Positions 45,321 to 54,463 of a stretch of DNA of 64,000 nt are shown here, one piece after another. Origin of the DNA: Janthinobacterium sp. SUN073. GTDB taxonomy: Bacteria > Pseudomonadota > Gammaproteobacteria > Burkholderiales > Burkholderiaceae_D. The notes under the pieces are model-generated. The model ran no database searches. It worked only from the letters and a program-made list of their open reading frames with translations, and was not told where the DNA came from. A program made the translations under genes and the position numbers. The stretch covers positions 417,639-481,638 of the forward strand of contig NZ_JAPUBT010000004.1 in NCBI RefSeq assembly GCF_030397665.1, in the 5' to 3' direction. Numbering within the stretch: the first letter of the stretch is position 1; each line of letters begins with the position of its first letter.

Positions 45321-46150
45321 CAGAGAGAACCGGACGGCGCGATCTTTTGCAGCTTGCTGGCCAGCGAGGCATCGGACAATTCGCCCAGGTGGGTATCGAC
45401 CAATCGCCCCTGCGCGTCATAAAACAAGGTGGTGGGCAAGGCCGAGGAACCGGCTGCCTTGCCCAGCGCCGCCGCGCTGTCGAGCACCACATTGCGCAGG
45501 GTGACGCCGCTGCTGTCCAGGAAGGCACTGGCCGCCGCCGCATCCTCGCGCTGGTTCGCGTACACGAAGACGATATCGGCGCGCGCCTGCTGCGCGGCGG
45601 CCAGCACGGGCATCTCGCGCCGGCATGGCGGGCACCAGCTGGCCCACAGGTTGACCACCATGGGTTTACCACCGGCCAGCGTCGCCAGGGTCGTCGGCGC
45701 GCCGGCTAGCGTCTGCAGGGCCACGGCCGGCAAGGCCGTCGGCTGCTCATACGCCAGCCCCATCCCTGCGCTCAACACGCCCCAGGCCAGCGCGCCGGAC
45801 GCCACGCTGATGGCCAGGGGCCGGCGCATGGCCGCCATGGCGGGACGCCGGCAGCGCCACGCGGCGATGGCCAGCGCGGCGGCGATGCCGGCCGGCGCCA
45901 GGAAGCCGCCGTCGCGGATATTCAAAATGGACCAGGGCGCCGCGAAGTATTGTTCATGCCAGCGCAGCACGAATGCCAGGCGCGCCGCCAGCAGGCCGGC
46001 GATCAGCAGGTCGGAAACGAGGGGGCCGGCGTCGGGCAGCTGGCGGTAGCGCCGCAGCCACCACGCCACGCCGTAGGCGACGCACAGGGAAACGAACAGC
46101 AGGACCAGGCCCGTGGGCAAAGCCAGGGGGCCGATTTGCAGGGACAGCAT
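45320..46150 (-). CDS. Membrane protein fusing an Lgt-like domain to a TlpA-like thioredoxin domain
   Basis: A 276-residue fusion. The N-terminal half (about 1-135) has four hydrophobic helices and a stretch resembling Lgt, the prolipoprotein diacylglyceryl transferase (FVLRWHEQYFAAPWSIL, then GGFLAPAG), though key Lgt catalytic motifs are not all evident. The C-terminal half (about 148-276) is a periplasmic TlpA/ResA-type thioredoxin with WCPPC and cis-Pro segment LPTT. It probably reduces or exchanges disulfides on exported proteins. It ends at the DmeR operator, so the metal operon follows closely; a functional link is possible but unproven. Confidence 0.78.
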   Translation of the reverse strand: MLSLQIGPLALPTGLVLLFVSLCVAYGVAWWLRRYRQLPDAGPLVSDLLIAGLLAARLAFVLRWHEQYFAAPWSILNIRDGGFLAPAGIAAALAIAAWRCRRPAMAAMRRPLAISVASGALAWGVLSAGMGLAYEQPTALPAVALQTLAGAPTTLATLAGGKPMVVNLWASWCPPCRREMPVLAAAQQARADIVFVYANQREDAAAASAFLDSSGVTLRNVVLDSAAALGKAAGSSALPTTLFYDAQGRLVDTHLGELSDASLASKLQKIAPSGSL

Positions 46151-46220
46151 GGGCGCTCTCTATCACGTCGAATGGACGGCCATTGTGGCCCATGCGGATT
46201 AAGCATGCATTAATCCGGCG

Positions 46221-46904
46221 TCAAGAAGCGGCCAGCGCTTCCTTGCGCACGAAATGCATGGCTTGCGGCTGGTCCACCAGCACGCACTGCTTGCCCGTGC
46301 GCTTGCAATGGTCATGCACGCGCCAGTAGGCATCGTGGCTGACGCAGCCCGTCTGGCAAATCACCAGGTCGGCCGCCACCAGGCCCGCCTCCAGCGCCGC
46401 CACATCGTCGGCGCCATCGTCGCCGCCCGCATGGTGCAGGAAGCGCCCGCCGGCCTGCTCGACGGCCTGCTGCGCCATCAGCGCGCCGTCCGCAGCCTGG
46501 CCAGCATCCTGGGTCAAATAGCTGCCCACATACAGCACGGCTTTTTCACGCACGTCGGCCTGCAAGCCTGGCGCGGGCAGCCACTGCAGACGCAGCAACT
46601 CGCGCATCAAGTCCTGCACGCGCTCGCCAAGCCACTCGACCTTGCGCGCCAGCCGGGCGCGCGTCGGCAAGCCCGGCACGCTGGCCACCAGCTCGGCCAG
46701 TTCGTCGCGCACCAGCGCCAGCCGCGTATCGCGGATCACGACTTGCGCCCGCGCGCGCATCAATTCCGACTCCAGCTGTGCGATGCGCGCCGCCTGCGCG
46801 GCCAGTTGCGCACTGCAACGCGCCTGCGCCCGCCCATATTCGCCCATCAGCACGCGATGCTCATGCGCGATCGCGTCCTCGTTGCCATGCCTACTACCCA
46901 TCAT
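46221..46904 (-). CDS. DUF2325 domain protein with N-terminal coiled coil
   Basis: A 227-residue cytosolic protein. Residues about 10-90 form a heptad-like coiled coil (AQLAAQAARIAQLESELMRA). The C-terminal ~95 residues match DUF2325: VLYVGSYL at the start, VICQTGCVSHDAYWRVHDHCKRTGK near the end with Cys, His and Cys that could bind a metal. The start has a GGAGGG ribosome site. A Fur-box-like sequence lies about 65 bases upstream, so iron-controlled expression is likely. Confidence 0.8.
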   Translation of the reverse strand: MMGSRHGNEDAIAHEHRVLMGEYGRAQARCSAQLAAQAARIAQLESELMRARAQVVIRDTRLALVRDELAELVASVPGLPTRARLARKVEWLGERVQDLMRELLRLQWLPAPGLQADVREKAVLYVGSYLTQDAGQAADGALMAQQAVEQAGGRFLHHAGGDDGADDVAALEAGLVAADLVICQTGCVSHDAYWRVHDHCKRTGKQCVLVDQPQAMHFVRKEALAAS

Positions 46905-46966
46905 GCCCTCCTTCACCACCCGTGGCGCCATGGCGCCAGCCCATGCTACCCCCCATTGCCCGCATT

Positions 46967-46989
46967 ATAAATGAGAATCATTATTATTT
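46967..46989. promoter_or_regulatory. Fur-box-like site upstream of the DUF2325 gene
   Basis: The core TGAGAATCATTA matches 11 of 12 bases of the central Fur consensus TGATAATCATTA, with A/T-rich flanks. It lies between the divergent-facing DUF2325 start and the end of the secreted-protein gene, so the DUF2325 gene is the only sensible target. Confidence 0.75.
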
Positions 46990-47031
46990 GCGCATGCACA
47001 TGCGCGCAGCAGGGGTATGCGGTGGCCAGCG

Positions 47032-47649
47032 TCACGTAGTCGGCGGGCAAGACAGCAGGCGCTGCCAGACGTCATCCTGCACTGCGCGCACATGCCGCAA
47101 GCCATCGGGGCCACGATAGATGCCCAGCGTATTCGGCCACGCCATATCGATGAACAACTGCCGTGCCGGATCGATCAGCAGTGACTGGCCCACATAGTTC
47201 CCCTTGATCTCGCCCTTGTTCACGGCCAGCAGACGCGCGCCGCCCGCAAGCACACGCTCGTCCAGCGCCACGCCGCTGCGCTCGGCCACATCGCGCAGCC
47301 AGCGCTCGCGCCAGCGTGCCTGCTCCTCGAATTGCCCCTTGGGAGGCCGATCCAGCTTGACGACGGCCGCCACGGGACCGCCTATGCCCGCTTGCAGCGA
47401 AAAGCCCATGCGTTCCTGCAATTCGACCGTGTAGGCCTCGCCCTTGACGTCGATCTGGTAGCGCCCCGTCCCGTCCTGCAACAGCAGGTCGGCCTGATGA
47501 TACGCAGGCTTGACGCAATTGGCGTACTGATAAACGAGCACGTCAAGGAACGGGAACGGGAACGGCGGCGCGGCCGGGGTGGATGCCGCCATGGCGGGCG
47601 ACAGGCTGGCACATAACGCCGCAGCGGCCGCGTATTTCATCTTGCTCAT
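47032..47649 (-). CDS. Secreted protein of unknown function
   Basis: A 205-residue protein with a signal peptide (MKYAAAAALCASLSPAMAAS; cleavage after MAA or nearby). The mature part has two cysteines (NCVKPAY and LLSCPP) that could form a disulfide. No family recognised. It lies downstream of no obvious partner and ends 43 bases before the Fur-like site. Confidence 0.6.
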   Translation of the reverse strand: MSKMKYAAAAALCASLSPAMAASTPAAPPFPFPFLDVLVYQYANCVKPAYHQADLLLQDGTGRYQIDVKGEAYTVELQERMGFSLQAGIGGPVAAVVKLDRPPKGQFEEQARWRERWLRDVAERSGVALDERVLAGGARLLAVNKGEIKGNYVGQSLLIDPARQLFIDMAWPNTLGIYRGPDGLRHVRAVQDDVWQRLLSCPPTT

Positions 47650-47925
47650 GCTTGCTCCTGTTCACGTAAAAAGACGATGACGGCCGAAAAACACCTGCGG
47701 CACGCCATCGAGTCGCTCATATTAACTATTTTGTATATTTCTTTCTGGCACACGATTCAATTGAATCGCGCTTGTTCGATCACTATTTCTAGTGTGTAAT
47801 CTTGCAAACAAGTTATTACATCAACTGCCGATACGTTTACCTCAGCACAGGGAGTTCCAGGCAATGTCCGCATTTTTCCATGCAAGCGCGTCGTTACGCG
47901 TCGATCACGACGGCAGCCAGACAGG

Positions 47926-48789
47926 ATGAACAATCGCCCATTCACCGAGCGCCGCCGCCAGCAATTTCTGGATGAAGAACTGTATGCCAAAACGCGCAAC
48001 AATCAATTTGCGCTGATTGCAGGAGGACTGGAAAACAAAAAAGTCGCCGACTCAACGCAGGAGAATGCCTCCGTTCATCATTTTTTGTATCTGGAACTGC
48101 TCTGGCTCTGGATGCTCGATTACACGGCGGGTGTGTCCATCGATGCGCTGGCGCCGCGCATCGCGGGCATCGTGGATAAGTTTGAAGAATGGAATGCGGT
48201 CGATCAACTCTATCAGCAGGATGCGGCGCTTGAGTTTCCAGAGTTTGGCCCCTACGAATATGAGGGAGCACCAGAGTTTTACGTCCTGTCCGACTATCAG
48301 GACACCTTGCAACTGCTGAGCATTGCGATCCTGCTGCGCGATCAGCGTTCGGTACTGCGCATCATCCACGTGCTGCGCAGCCACCGTGGCCGCGATGGCC
48401 TGTTCGAGCAATTGATCGACGGATATGTGGCGGATGGACTAGCACTCGACGCCTGCATCATCACCAGGCCCTATGACACCCTGCTGCAAGTGTTCTATGA
48501 GGAGGATGAGGAAGCTACCTTGGCCCTGCTCCAGAAATACCTGAAACAATGGTATCCGGCCATGAAACATCATCCGCGCTGGTACAACGAGCATCTCAAT
48601 ATCAGCGAGGAAGGCTATGCCGGCTACTATGGCTACTGGGCATTCGAAGCGGGGGCGACGGTTTTCCTGCTCGATCTGGACGATAGCCAGACCGGGCAAC
48701 TGGTGTACCCCAGGGACCTGGTCGACTATGCGCGACGACTACGCAAAGAAGAGCGCTACACCAGTGAAGTTGCATGGCCGCAGCCATAA
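47926..48789 (+). CDS. PoNi-like (DUF1910/DUF1911) immunity protein, copy 1
   Basis: A 287-residue helical protein. The C-terminal motif GYYGYWAFEAGATVFLLDLDDS is typical of the DUF1911 half of PoNi proteins, which protect cells from PoNe DNase toxins delivered by type VI secretion or contact systems. The next gene has the same motif. No PoNe-like toxin or secretion gene is in the window, so this is an orphan immunity locus unless the toxin lies elsewhere. The local GC content is lower than in flanking genes, in keeping with transfer. Confidence 0.78.
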   Translation: MNNRPFTERRRQQFLDEELYAKTRNNQFALIAGGLENKKVADSTQENASVHHFLYLELLWLWMLDYTAGVSIDALAPRIAGIVDKFEEWNAVDQLYQQDAALEFPEFGPYEYEGAPEFYVLSDYQDTLQLLSIAILLRDQRSVLRIIHVLRSHRGRDGLFEQLIDGYVADGLALDACIITRPYDTLLQVFYEEDEEATLALLQKYLKQWYPAMKHHPRWYNEHLNISEEGYAGYYGYWAFEAGATVFLLDLDDSQTGQLVYPRDLVDYARRLRKEERYTSEVAWPQP

Positions 48790-48805
48790 TCAGCAAGGGA
48801 CAAGG

Positions 48806-49636
48806 ATGCAGACGCTGAACGAACAGGATTTTTTGGCCAGGCGCAGGGAAGCGCGGCTGTCCTACGCCATCTACCTTGAAAGCAAGGAAAGCCAGGACGA
48901 GTGCTACGACATGGTAGAAGCCGGTTTGCAACAGCCGGTGGAGGTGCTGCAACATATTCCACCAGAAAATTTCATGACGGCCACGCGTGAGCGGGCCTGG
49001 GATGGCGTCGACCAGCTCGCCCTCGCCTACAGCGCCGGCCACCCGCTCGACGAGTTGCGCGCCGCGTATCCCACGATACTCGGTTACTGGCTGGCGTTTG
49101 CCCGGCATGACATGGCATTTGACGCTCAGGCCGGCGCGGCCGAGCAGGGATTTCCCCACTTCGCCCTGCCCGGCGACGGCTACGAGCAGGTCAACCGCAT
49201 GGTCTGCCTCGGCATTTTGCTGGGCTGGGGCAGTTTGCTGCCCCGGCTGGCGCCCGTCATCGATTTCAACAACCATGAAAAGGATGGCTTGCTGGAGCGG
49301 CTGCTGGCCGGCTTCGTTGCCGGCAGAGATACCGCCTGGCCAACGTGCACGCGCCAGTTGCCCTACGTCAATACGCTGGCGATATTCGCGGCACAAAAAG
49401 ATGCCCGTCCCGCGCTGATGCAGGCTTATCTGCAGCAATGGTATGAGGCCAGCCGCCGCGAGCCCTATTACGACAGTCACCGGCGCGACACGTCGTTCTG
49501 GGGCTACTGGTCCTGGGAAGCGGCCGCCATCACCTGCGTGCTCGACATCGACGACAGCAGCTATCGCGGCGCGCCCTTCTATCCGGCCGACCTGGTGGCG
49601 TTGTGCCGAAGGCAAGGAAGCGGCCCCGGCGCATGA
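48806..49636 (+). CDS. PoNi-like (DUF1910/DUF1911) immunity protein, copy 2
   Basis: A 276-residue paralogue of the preceding gene, ending in the same motif (GYWSWEAAAITCVLDIDDSSY). The two share layout but are clearly diverged, so they may protect against different toxin alleles. It has a CAAGG ribosome site before ATG 48806. Its stop overlaps the next start (ATGA), which couples it to a lipoprotein-like/DUF3304-like gene. Confidence 0.78.
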   Translation: MQTLNEQDFLARRREARLSYAIYLESKESQDECYDMVEAGLQQPVEVLQHIPPENFMTATRERAWDGVDQLALAYSAGHPLDELRAAYPTILGYWLAFARHDMAFDAQAGAAEQGFPHFALPGDGYEQVNRMVCLGILLGWGSLLPRLAPVIDFNNHEKDGLLERLLAGFVAGRDTAWPTCTRQLPYVNTLAIFAAQKDARPALMQAYLQQWYEASRREPYYDSHRRDTSFWGYWSWEAAAITCVLDIDDSSYRGAPFYPADLVALCRRQGSGPGA

Positions 49637-50748
49637 AAGCTACCAGCACCGCCATCGCCACCGGCATCGCCGTGCTTGCCGGACTCTGTTTTGCCCTGCC
49701 CACGCTGTCGCGTGTCGCCACCAATCCCTTTCCGGGCATTTATTCCATCATCGACCCTGTCACCGGCGAGACCAAGGATGTCCTGAAAGTCAAACCGCTG
49801 CTGGGCGAGTACGTGGTGCTCGCGCGTTTTACCGGCCACGGACCATGGACAGGCCCCACCTACGCCAAAGTCATGGGCGACAGCGACAGCTATGCGTCGC
49901 CACCACTGTTTCAGCAGGGCCGCATGGTCAGCGCGCTATCGCTGGACGAGATCGGCTACCTCTACCACACGCCGGGCAACAGCAACTCGCGCGTCGGCCC
50001 GTCCGATACCGGCTATATCAGCAATATCGCGAGCTTCGGCATTACCCCCCTGTTCCACCGGCCGCTCCTGGCAGGCCACGACGAGCGCGGGGAGCGGGGC
50101 CGGCACGCGTACACGCCCGGCACCGGTGAGCGCAAGGTATCGGTCAGCACCTTGAACTACAGCCCGCGCATGATTCAGGTGGCCATCAGTTCCGTCGGCA
50201 ATCCCCACAACGCTGTCGATACCGATCCCCTGAACCCGTACATGAGCAGCGCCGCCAGCTGCTGCCTCTACCTGCCGGCGCAGGCCTCGGCACAGCTAGA
50301 GGTCAAGCTCGAATATCGCTGGCTGCCCAAGGGCAGGCCTGAAGTGCTGGCCATGACCTTGCCAGCCAACAGCGACGCCGACGAACTGCTGATACTGGTG
50401 CGGGCGGATGGCACAATGAGCGTGGAATTTCGCCCCCCCGGCAAGGACCTGGATCTGACGCCTGAGGGCGTCAAATCCATCCATGGCAAGCCCTATCCGC
50501 TGCCACCGGCCGCCGAGCGCAAGGCGCGCCTGGCTGCGGAACTGGTGCGAAGAAAACGCTTTTTGAACGATATTTCCAGGCTACGGGACAAGGCCGCCGG
50601 GGAATCTGGCGACGTGGCATATCAGCTGCGCTATCTGATCGAGGAGTACGAGAAAACCATCACCTATCTGGAAGCGTTTTCCGCATGCACAGGCAGCCTG
50701 GCGACGTGCGACAAGCAAGCCACGGCAGCGGCCCGCGCGCCAGAGTAG
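49633..50748 (+). CDS. Membrane-anchored or secreted protein, DUF3304-like
   Basis: A 371-residue protein. An N-terminal hydrophobic segment (TAIATGIAVLAGLCFALPTL) serves as signal or anchor. A central stretch resembles DUF3304 (SSAASCCLYLPAQAS followed by LEVKLEYRW), a domain often found beside type VI effectors. The C-terminal ~100 residues are charged and helical. ATG 49633 overlaps the stop of the second PoNi-like gene, so the three form one unit. It could be a periplasmic immunity or accessory protein; I am not sure of the family call. Confidence 0.55.
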   Translation: MKATSTAIATGIAVLAGLCFALPTLSRVATNPFPGIYSIIDPVTGETKDVLKVKPLLGEYVVLARFTGHGPWTGPTYAKVMGDSDSYASPPLFQQGRMVSALSLDEIGYLYHTPGNSNSRVGPSDTGYISNIASFGITPLFHRPLLAGHDERGERGRHAYTPGTGERKVSVSTLNYSPRMIQVAISSVGNPHNAVDTDPLNPYMSSAASCCLYLPAQASAQLEVKLEYRWLPKGRPEVLAMTLPANSDADELLILVRADGTMSVEFRPPGKDLDLTPEGVKSIHGKPYPLPPAAERKARLAAELVRRKRFLNDISRLRDKAAGESGDVAYQLRYLIEEYEKTITYLEAFSACTGSLATCDKQATAAARAPE

Positions 50749-50753
50749 CGGTA

Positions 50754-51899
50754 TCAGGCCGGCGCCTGCGCGCCCGCGTGCAACTGGCGCCAGAACGGCG
50801 CGGCGGGCCAGCGCTGCTCCCAGCCATAGTATTGCTGGCGCTGCGCCAGGTACTGCGCATGGCGCAGCGCCACCGTGTGCGCCACCGCGCCCAGGGTCGC
50901 GTGGCCGGCGATGGCGCCAGCGGCCGCCATGCCATTGGCGAGCGCCTTGACGATGCCTTGCGAGGTGACGGGATCGAAGGCCGAAGCGGCGTCGCCGATG
51001 GCCAGCCAGCCTTCGCCATGCAGATGGTCGAGGCAGTAGGACGGCGCGGGGAAACTCTGCACGCCGCCGGCCAGCGGCACCGCGCCGCGGGCCAGCGCGG
51101 CCGTGTTGGGCGCGGCCGCCAGCCATGCCAGCCAGTGGCCTGATTGCTGCAAGCGCCGCGCCTTGACGGTGGCGGCATCGCTGTAGAACGCCAGCAGCAA
51201 GGTGGCATCGGGCAGATGGGCGCCATACCACCAGCCATGTTCGACCGCCTCCAGGTGCGTGAGGCCGGAGCGGGTGCCAGCTGGCGCGGCGAAGCGCATG
51301 GCCAGGCATACCAGCGGCAGCGTTTCGACCTTGCGGCTGCCGCGCTGGCGTGCGAAGACGGCGCGCGTGCCGCTGGCGTCGACCACCAGATCGGCATGCA
51401 TAGTGGCCTGGCGCGGGTGTGCCGGATCGCCCAGCATCAATTCCAGGGCAAAGCCGCCGCCTTGTGCCGGGGCCGACGCGGCCAGGCTGGCGCGCTCAAG
51501 CACCTCCGTCCCGCGCAAGCGCGCCTGCCGCGCCAGGAAGCCATTGAAGCGGGAACGCTCCAGATGCCAGCCATGGCCCAGCGGATGCATCAGCGCATCG
51601 TTGTAGCCGCGCTTGTCGCTGCCCCACCAGGAACAGCTGCCATGGCAAGGCGCGTGCCCCTCGGCGAAGAACTCCTGCGCAATGCCCAGCGCCTGGAACA
51701 GGGGGTTGGCTTCGGGCGGAATGCTCTCGCCGATGCGAAACGGCGTGTAGTCGCCCGCCTCGATGACGAGCACGTCGTGCACGCCATGCCGGGCCAGCGC
51801 CAGCGCGCAGGCACAGCCGGCCGGGCCGCCGCCGATGATGGCGACCCGGTAGCGCTGCCGCGATGGCGCTGCCGCTACGGAGCGTTCTGCCGCCGCCAT
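50754..51899 (-). CDS. LodB-like FAD-dependent maturation protein
   Basis: A 381-residue flavoprotein of the halogenase/monooxygenase-like group. It has the N-terminal Rossmann loop IGGGPAGCACALALA and the FAD motif GWLAIGDAASAFDPVTSQG. In known systems LodB and GoxB are flavoproteins needed to build the cysteine tryptophylquinone cofactor of their partner oxidase. Its ATG shares a base with the stop of the LodA-like gene, exactly that pairing. A free-standing hydroxylase role is the alternative. Confidence 0.85.
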   Translation of the reverse strand: MAAAERSVAAAPSRQRYRVAIIGGGPAGCACALALARHGVHDVLVIEAGDYTPFRIGESIPPEANPLFQALGIAQEFFAEGHAPCHGSCSWWGSDKRGYNDALMHPLGHGWHLERSRFNGFLARQARLRGTEVLERASLAASAPAQGGGFALELMLGDPAHPRQATMHADLVVDASGTRAVFARQRGSRKVETLPLVCLAMRFAAPAGTRSGLTHLEAVEHGWWYGAHLPDATLLLAFYSDAATVKARRLQQSGHWLAWLAAAPNTAALARGAVPLAGGVQSFPAPSYCLDHLHGEGWLAIGDAASAFDPVTSQGIVKALANGMAAAGAIAGHATLGAVAHTVALRHAQYLAQRQQYYGWEQRWPAAPFWRQLHAGAQAPA

Positions 51900-54043
51900 C
51901 AGGGCTTCGGCTTCGGCCGGTACACCTTGTCGATGGCCGTGTTGCGCCAATATTCGACCAGATTGCTTTCATCGCTGTCGAACAGGCTCTCGACTTCCAG
52001 GTAGTAATCGTGGCAGATGTTCTGGTTGCCCTGCGCCTGCGGGATGGCCGTGCTTTGCACCACCACCCCGATACGCTGCCAGTTCAGCAGGAACTGCGCG
52101 CGATCCTGATAGCGCCCCACATGCATGGCCGGCCGGTCGATTTCCGCATCGGCGGGCGTGGTCGATGGGACGTCATCGGCCCGCGTACCCTTGCCCCGCA
52201 CGGAAAAGCGCGGCGTCGGCAAAGCCGTGCCGCTGGCCACCACGTCGTCGTAGGTGTAGACGGCCACGGGCCGCTGCGCCGGCCAGGACGAGTACAGCAA
52301 GGTATTGATGCCATTGCCAGGGGTCGCCGTGGCCGCGTCAATCGCGTCCTGATTATTCAGCAGCTGGCGCTCGGGCGGCGCTTCCGGCAAATGCGTGGCG
52401 CACGAGTTGTAATCCGTATGCCACGGCAAGGCCATGAACTTGGACAGGTCGCCCGGCTGCACCGCCTCGCCGCGCAGCGGCGTGTAGCCGCCCGTCAGAA
52501 AAGGTGCATTCCTGTGCGCCTTGCGGTAATCGAGCCGCTCGCGGTTGATGCGGAACGGTCCGCCGCTGTCGTGGCGCTGCCATGCCTGCTGATACAGCCC
52601 GGGGTCGCGCACGATAAAACTCATTTCGATACCGGGACTGTAACGGCCGCCCAGGCAGTTGAACAGCACCGTGCGGTCCAGCGCCTCGCCGGGGCCCGGC
52701 ACGGCATCGCTGACAGCCGGCACATAGTGCTCATGCGCCCACTGCTTCATGAAAAAATACTGCGCGCGCGTCAGCGTCAGCAGGCCGCTGCCCGCGTCAC
52801 CGAGCGACAAGGGCATTTGCGGCGTCGCCGTCGCCAGCTCCGGCTGGTCCGGATCGCGGATGAAGTTCATGATGCGGTAGCCCTTCAAGCCGTCGGCCGC
52901 CATCTTGCCCAACCGGTCGTGCTCCTTGATCGCGCGCGGCGGCAGGCTGGTGGTCCACTTCTGCAGCGCGGCGGCGCGCAGGATCGGCTGCACATCGGTG
53001 CTGAAATCGCAGCGGTAGCCGGCCTGGTAACTGCCCTGCGCATAAATGGCGGGACGCAGCGCCATCTTTTCCAGCCAGGTGCAATACAGGTCGTCCCACA
53101 ACGACACCACGCTGGCCGTTTGCGGCGCATACGACGGGTCGCTGGAGATCACCCAGGCGCTGCCCTCGACGGCGCGGCTGCTGCCGTCGGCGAACACCAG
53201 GCTGGCCGTGACGGGACCATCGGCCACGTCATCGAACCAGTGATCGTTGTTGACATTGTCGCCCAGGCTGGCACTGGCCGAATAATTGCCTTGCGCATCG
53301 AAGCCGCACGCCTTGCCATAGCCACCCAGCACCAGCAGGCGGCCATTGTTTTCCGTCGTGATGGCGCCCAGGGAGGCGATGATGGCGCCAGGGCCATCCG
53401 CGCCAGGCGGCCCGCCACGCGGAAACGACACGGGATAGTCGGGCAAGGCGCATACGGCGCCGCTGGCGGCATCCACGCAGGACGGCTCGGTGGCGGCGTC
53501 AAACTGCAGCAGCGCCTGGCGCGATGCCAGTAGCGTGCGCGGCCCCGCGTCGATGATCAGCAGTGCGCGGCGCTGCAGCTCATCGCCGATGAAGTTCTTG
53601 TTGCGCAAGTCTGGCGCGCGGCCATGTTCAAAGGGGGCGACGCCGTCGCCGCCCAGCCAGCTATTCGCTTTCTTGTTGGCCAGGTGCACGGTCCACACGA
53701 TGTCCTGGACGCGCTTGCCATCGACCATGCTGCCGATGGCCACTTCGACCGGCGTGCCCTGCTTGCCGAGCGGGTACGTTTCAGTGCCCGCCGCGTCATC
53801 GAAAGCATATTGAAAAATCCGGAAACGGGCCGCCTGCCGCTTGAGTTTCCCGCTGCCGTCGCGCAGTTCGGTGCTGAGGATGGTGGTGTCTTCCGTGCCC
53901 GGGCGGATCGGCAAGCCTCCCGTGCAGGTCTTGCCGGGCAACTCCATGCCCGCCATGCTTTCCGGGCCCAGATAATATTCTTCGCTGTTGCCGACACGGG
54001 CGATGCCGATGGCCGGATGGATTCTTAACGCGGTGTATGCCAT
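51899..54043 (-). CDS. LodA/GoxA-like quinoprotein amino-acid oxidase
   Basis: A 714-residue protein of the LodA family (L-lysine epsilon-oxidase about 726). The start RIHPAIGIARVGNS is the family's N-terminal signature. Candidate cofactor residues are Cys548 (DYNSCATH) and Trp587 (SSWPAQRP); I could not verify these against a structure. Family members oxidise a free amino acid (lysine or glycine) to the aldehyde or keto form with release of ammonia and hydrogen peroxide, and are antibacterial when secreted. No signal peptide is seen, as in LodA. The start at 54043 was chosen over one 14 codons upstream. It is coupled to the LodB-like gene. Confidence 0.88.
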   Translation of the reverse strand: MAYTALRIHPAIGIARVGNSEEYYLGPESMAGMELPGKTCTGGLPIRPGTEDTTILSTELRDGSGKLKRQAARFRIFQYAFDDAAGTETYPLGKQGTPVEVAIGSMVDGKRVQDIVWTVHLANKKANSWLGGDGVAPFEHGRAPDLRNKNFIGDELQRRALLIIDAGPRTLLASRQALLQFDAATEPSCVDAASGAVCALPDYPVSFPRGGPPGADGPGAIIASLGAITTENNGRLLVLGGYGKACGFDAQGNYSASASLGDNVNNDHWFDDVADGPVTASLVFADGSSRAVEGSAWVISSDPSYAPQTASVVSLWDDLYCTWLEKMALRPAIYAQGSYQAGYRCDFSTDVQPILRAAALQKWTTSLPPRAIKEHDRLGKMAADGLKGYRIMNFIRDPDQPELATATPQMPLSLGDAGSGLLTLTRAQYFFMKQWAHEHYVPAVSDAVPGPGEALDRTVLFNCLGGRYSPGIEMSFIVRDPGLYQQAWQRHDSGGPFRINRERLDYRKAHRNAPFLTGGYTPLRGEAVQPGDLSKFMALPWHTDYNSCATHLPEAPPERQLLNNQDAIDAATATPGNGINTLLYSSWPAQRPVAVYTYDDVVASGTALPTPRFSVRGKGTRADDVPSTTPADAEIDRPAMHVGRYQDRAQFLLNWQRIGVVVQSTAIPQAQGNQNICHDYYLEVESLFDSDESNLVEYWRNTAIDKVYRPKPKP

Positions 54044-54100
54044 GCTGAACTCCTGGTAATCGAAGATGTCCGTGCCGCCAGGCACGCGAGGCTGCTGGAC

Positions 54101-54463
54101 TTACGGCTGCATGCCGTCCCGGACCCACTGGTCGAAGATGTCGATGCCTTCCTGCGGCATCGGCCCGTCGGGCGGCATGGGATGGGGCGCGGACTGCACA
54201 TACTCGCCCGCCTTGCCGTCCCGTTTTGGCAGCCGCTGCGCCGCGCCTACCCGCCACGTCCCGCTCGCGCCGTCATAGTCGTAGCCATGCAGGGCCACCT
54301 GGATCTGGTAATAAAAATCCTTCACGCTCGCATACTCGTTCAGGCGCAGCAGGCGCACGCCCGAGGACGAGGGGTTGTTCAGCTTGACCTTGTTCATATC
54401 GGCGACATATTTGGAAAACAGGCCTTGCACATCGCGCTTGAAGCTTTTTGGCACGCTCATCAT
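54101..54463 (-). CDS. 120-residue protein of unknown function between tyrosinase and LodA-like genes
   Basis: The protein has no signal peptide. It opens with a basic helix (SFKRDVQGLFSKYVADM), has a Tyr-rich middle (YYQIQVALHGYDYDG) and ends PMPPDGPMPQEGIDIFDQWV, which resembles the tail of small c-type cytochromes but has no CxxCH. Its start overlaps the tyrosinase stop (ATGA), so it is made with that enzyme. It might be an adaptor or copper/cofactor helper for the oxidases on either side; nothing in the sequence proves this. Confidence 0.6.
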   Translation of the reverse strand: MMSVPKSFKRDVQGLFSKYVADMNKVKLNNPSSSGVRLLRLNEYASVKDFYYQIQVALHGYDYDGASGTWRVGAAQRLPKRDGKAGEYVQSAPHPMPPDGPMPQEGIDIFDQWVRDGMQP

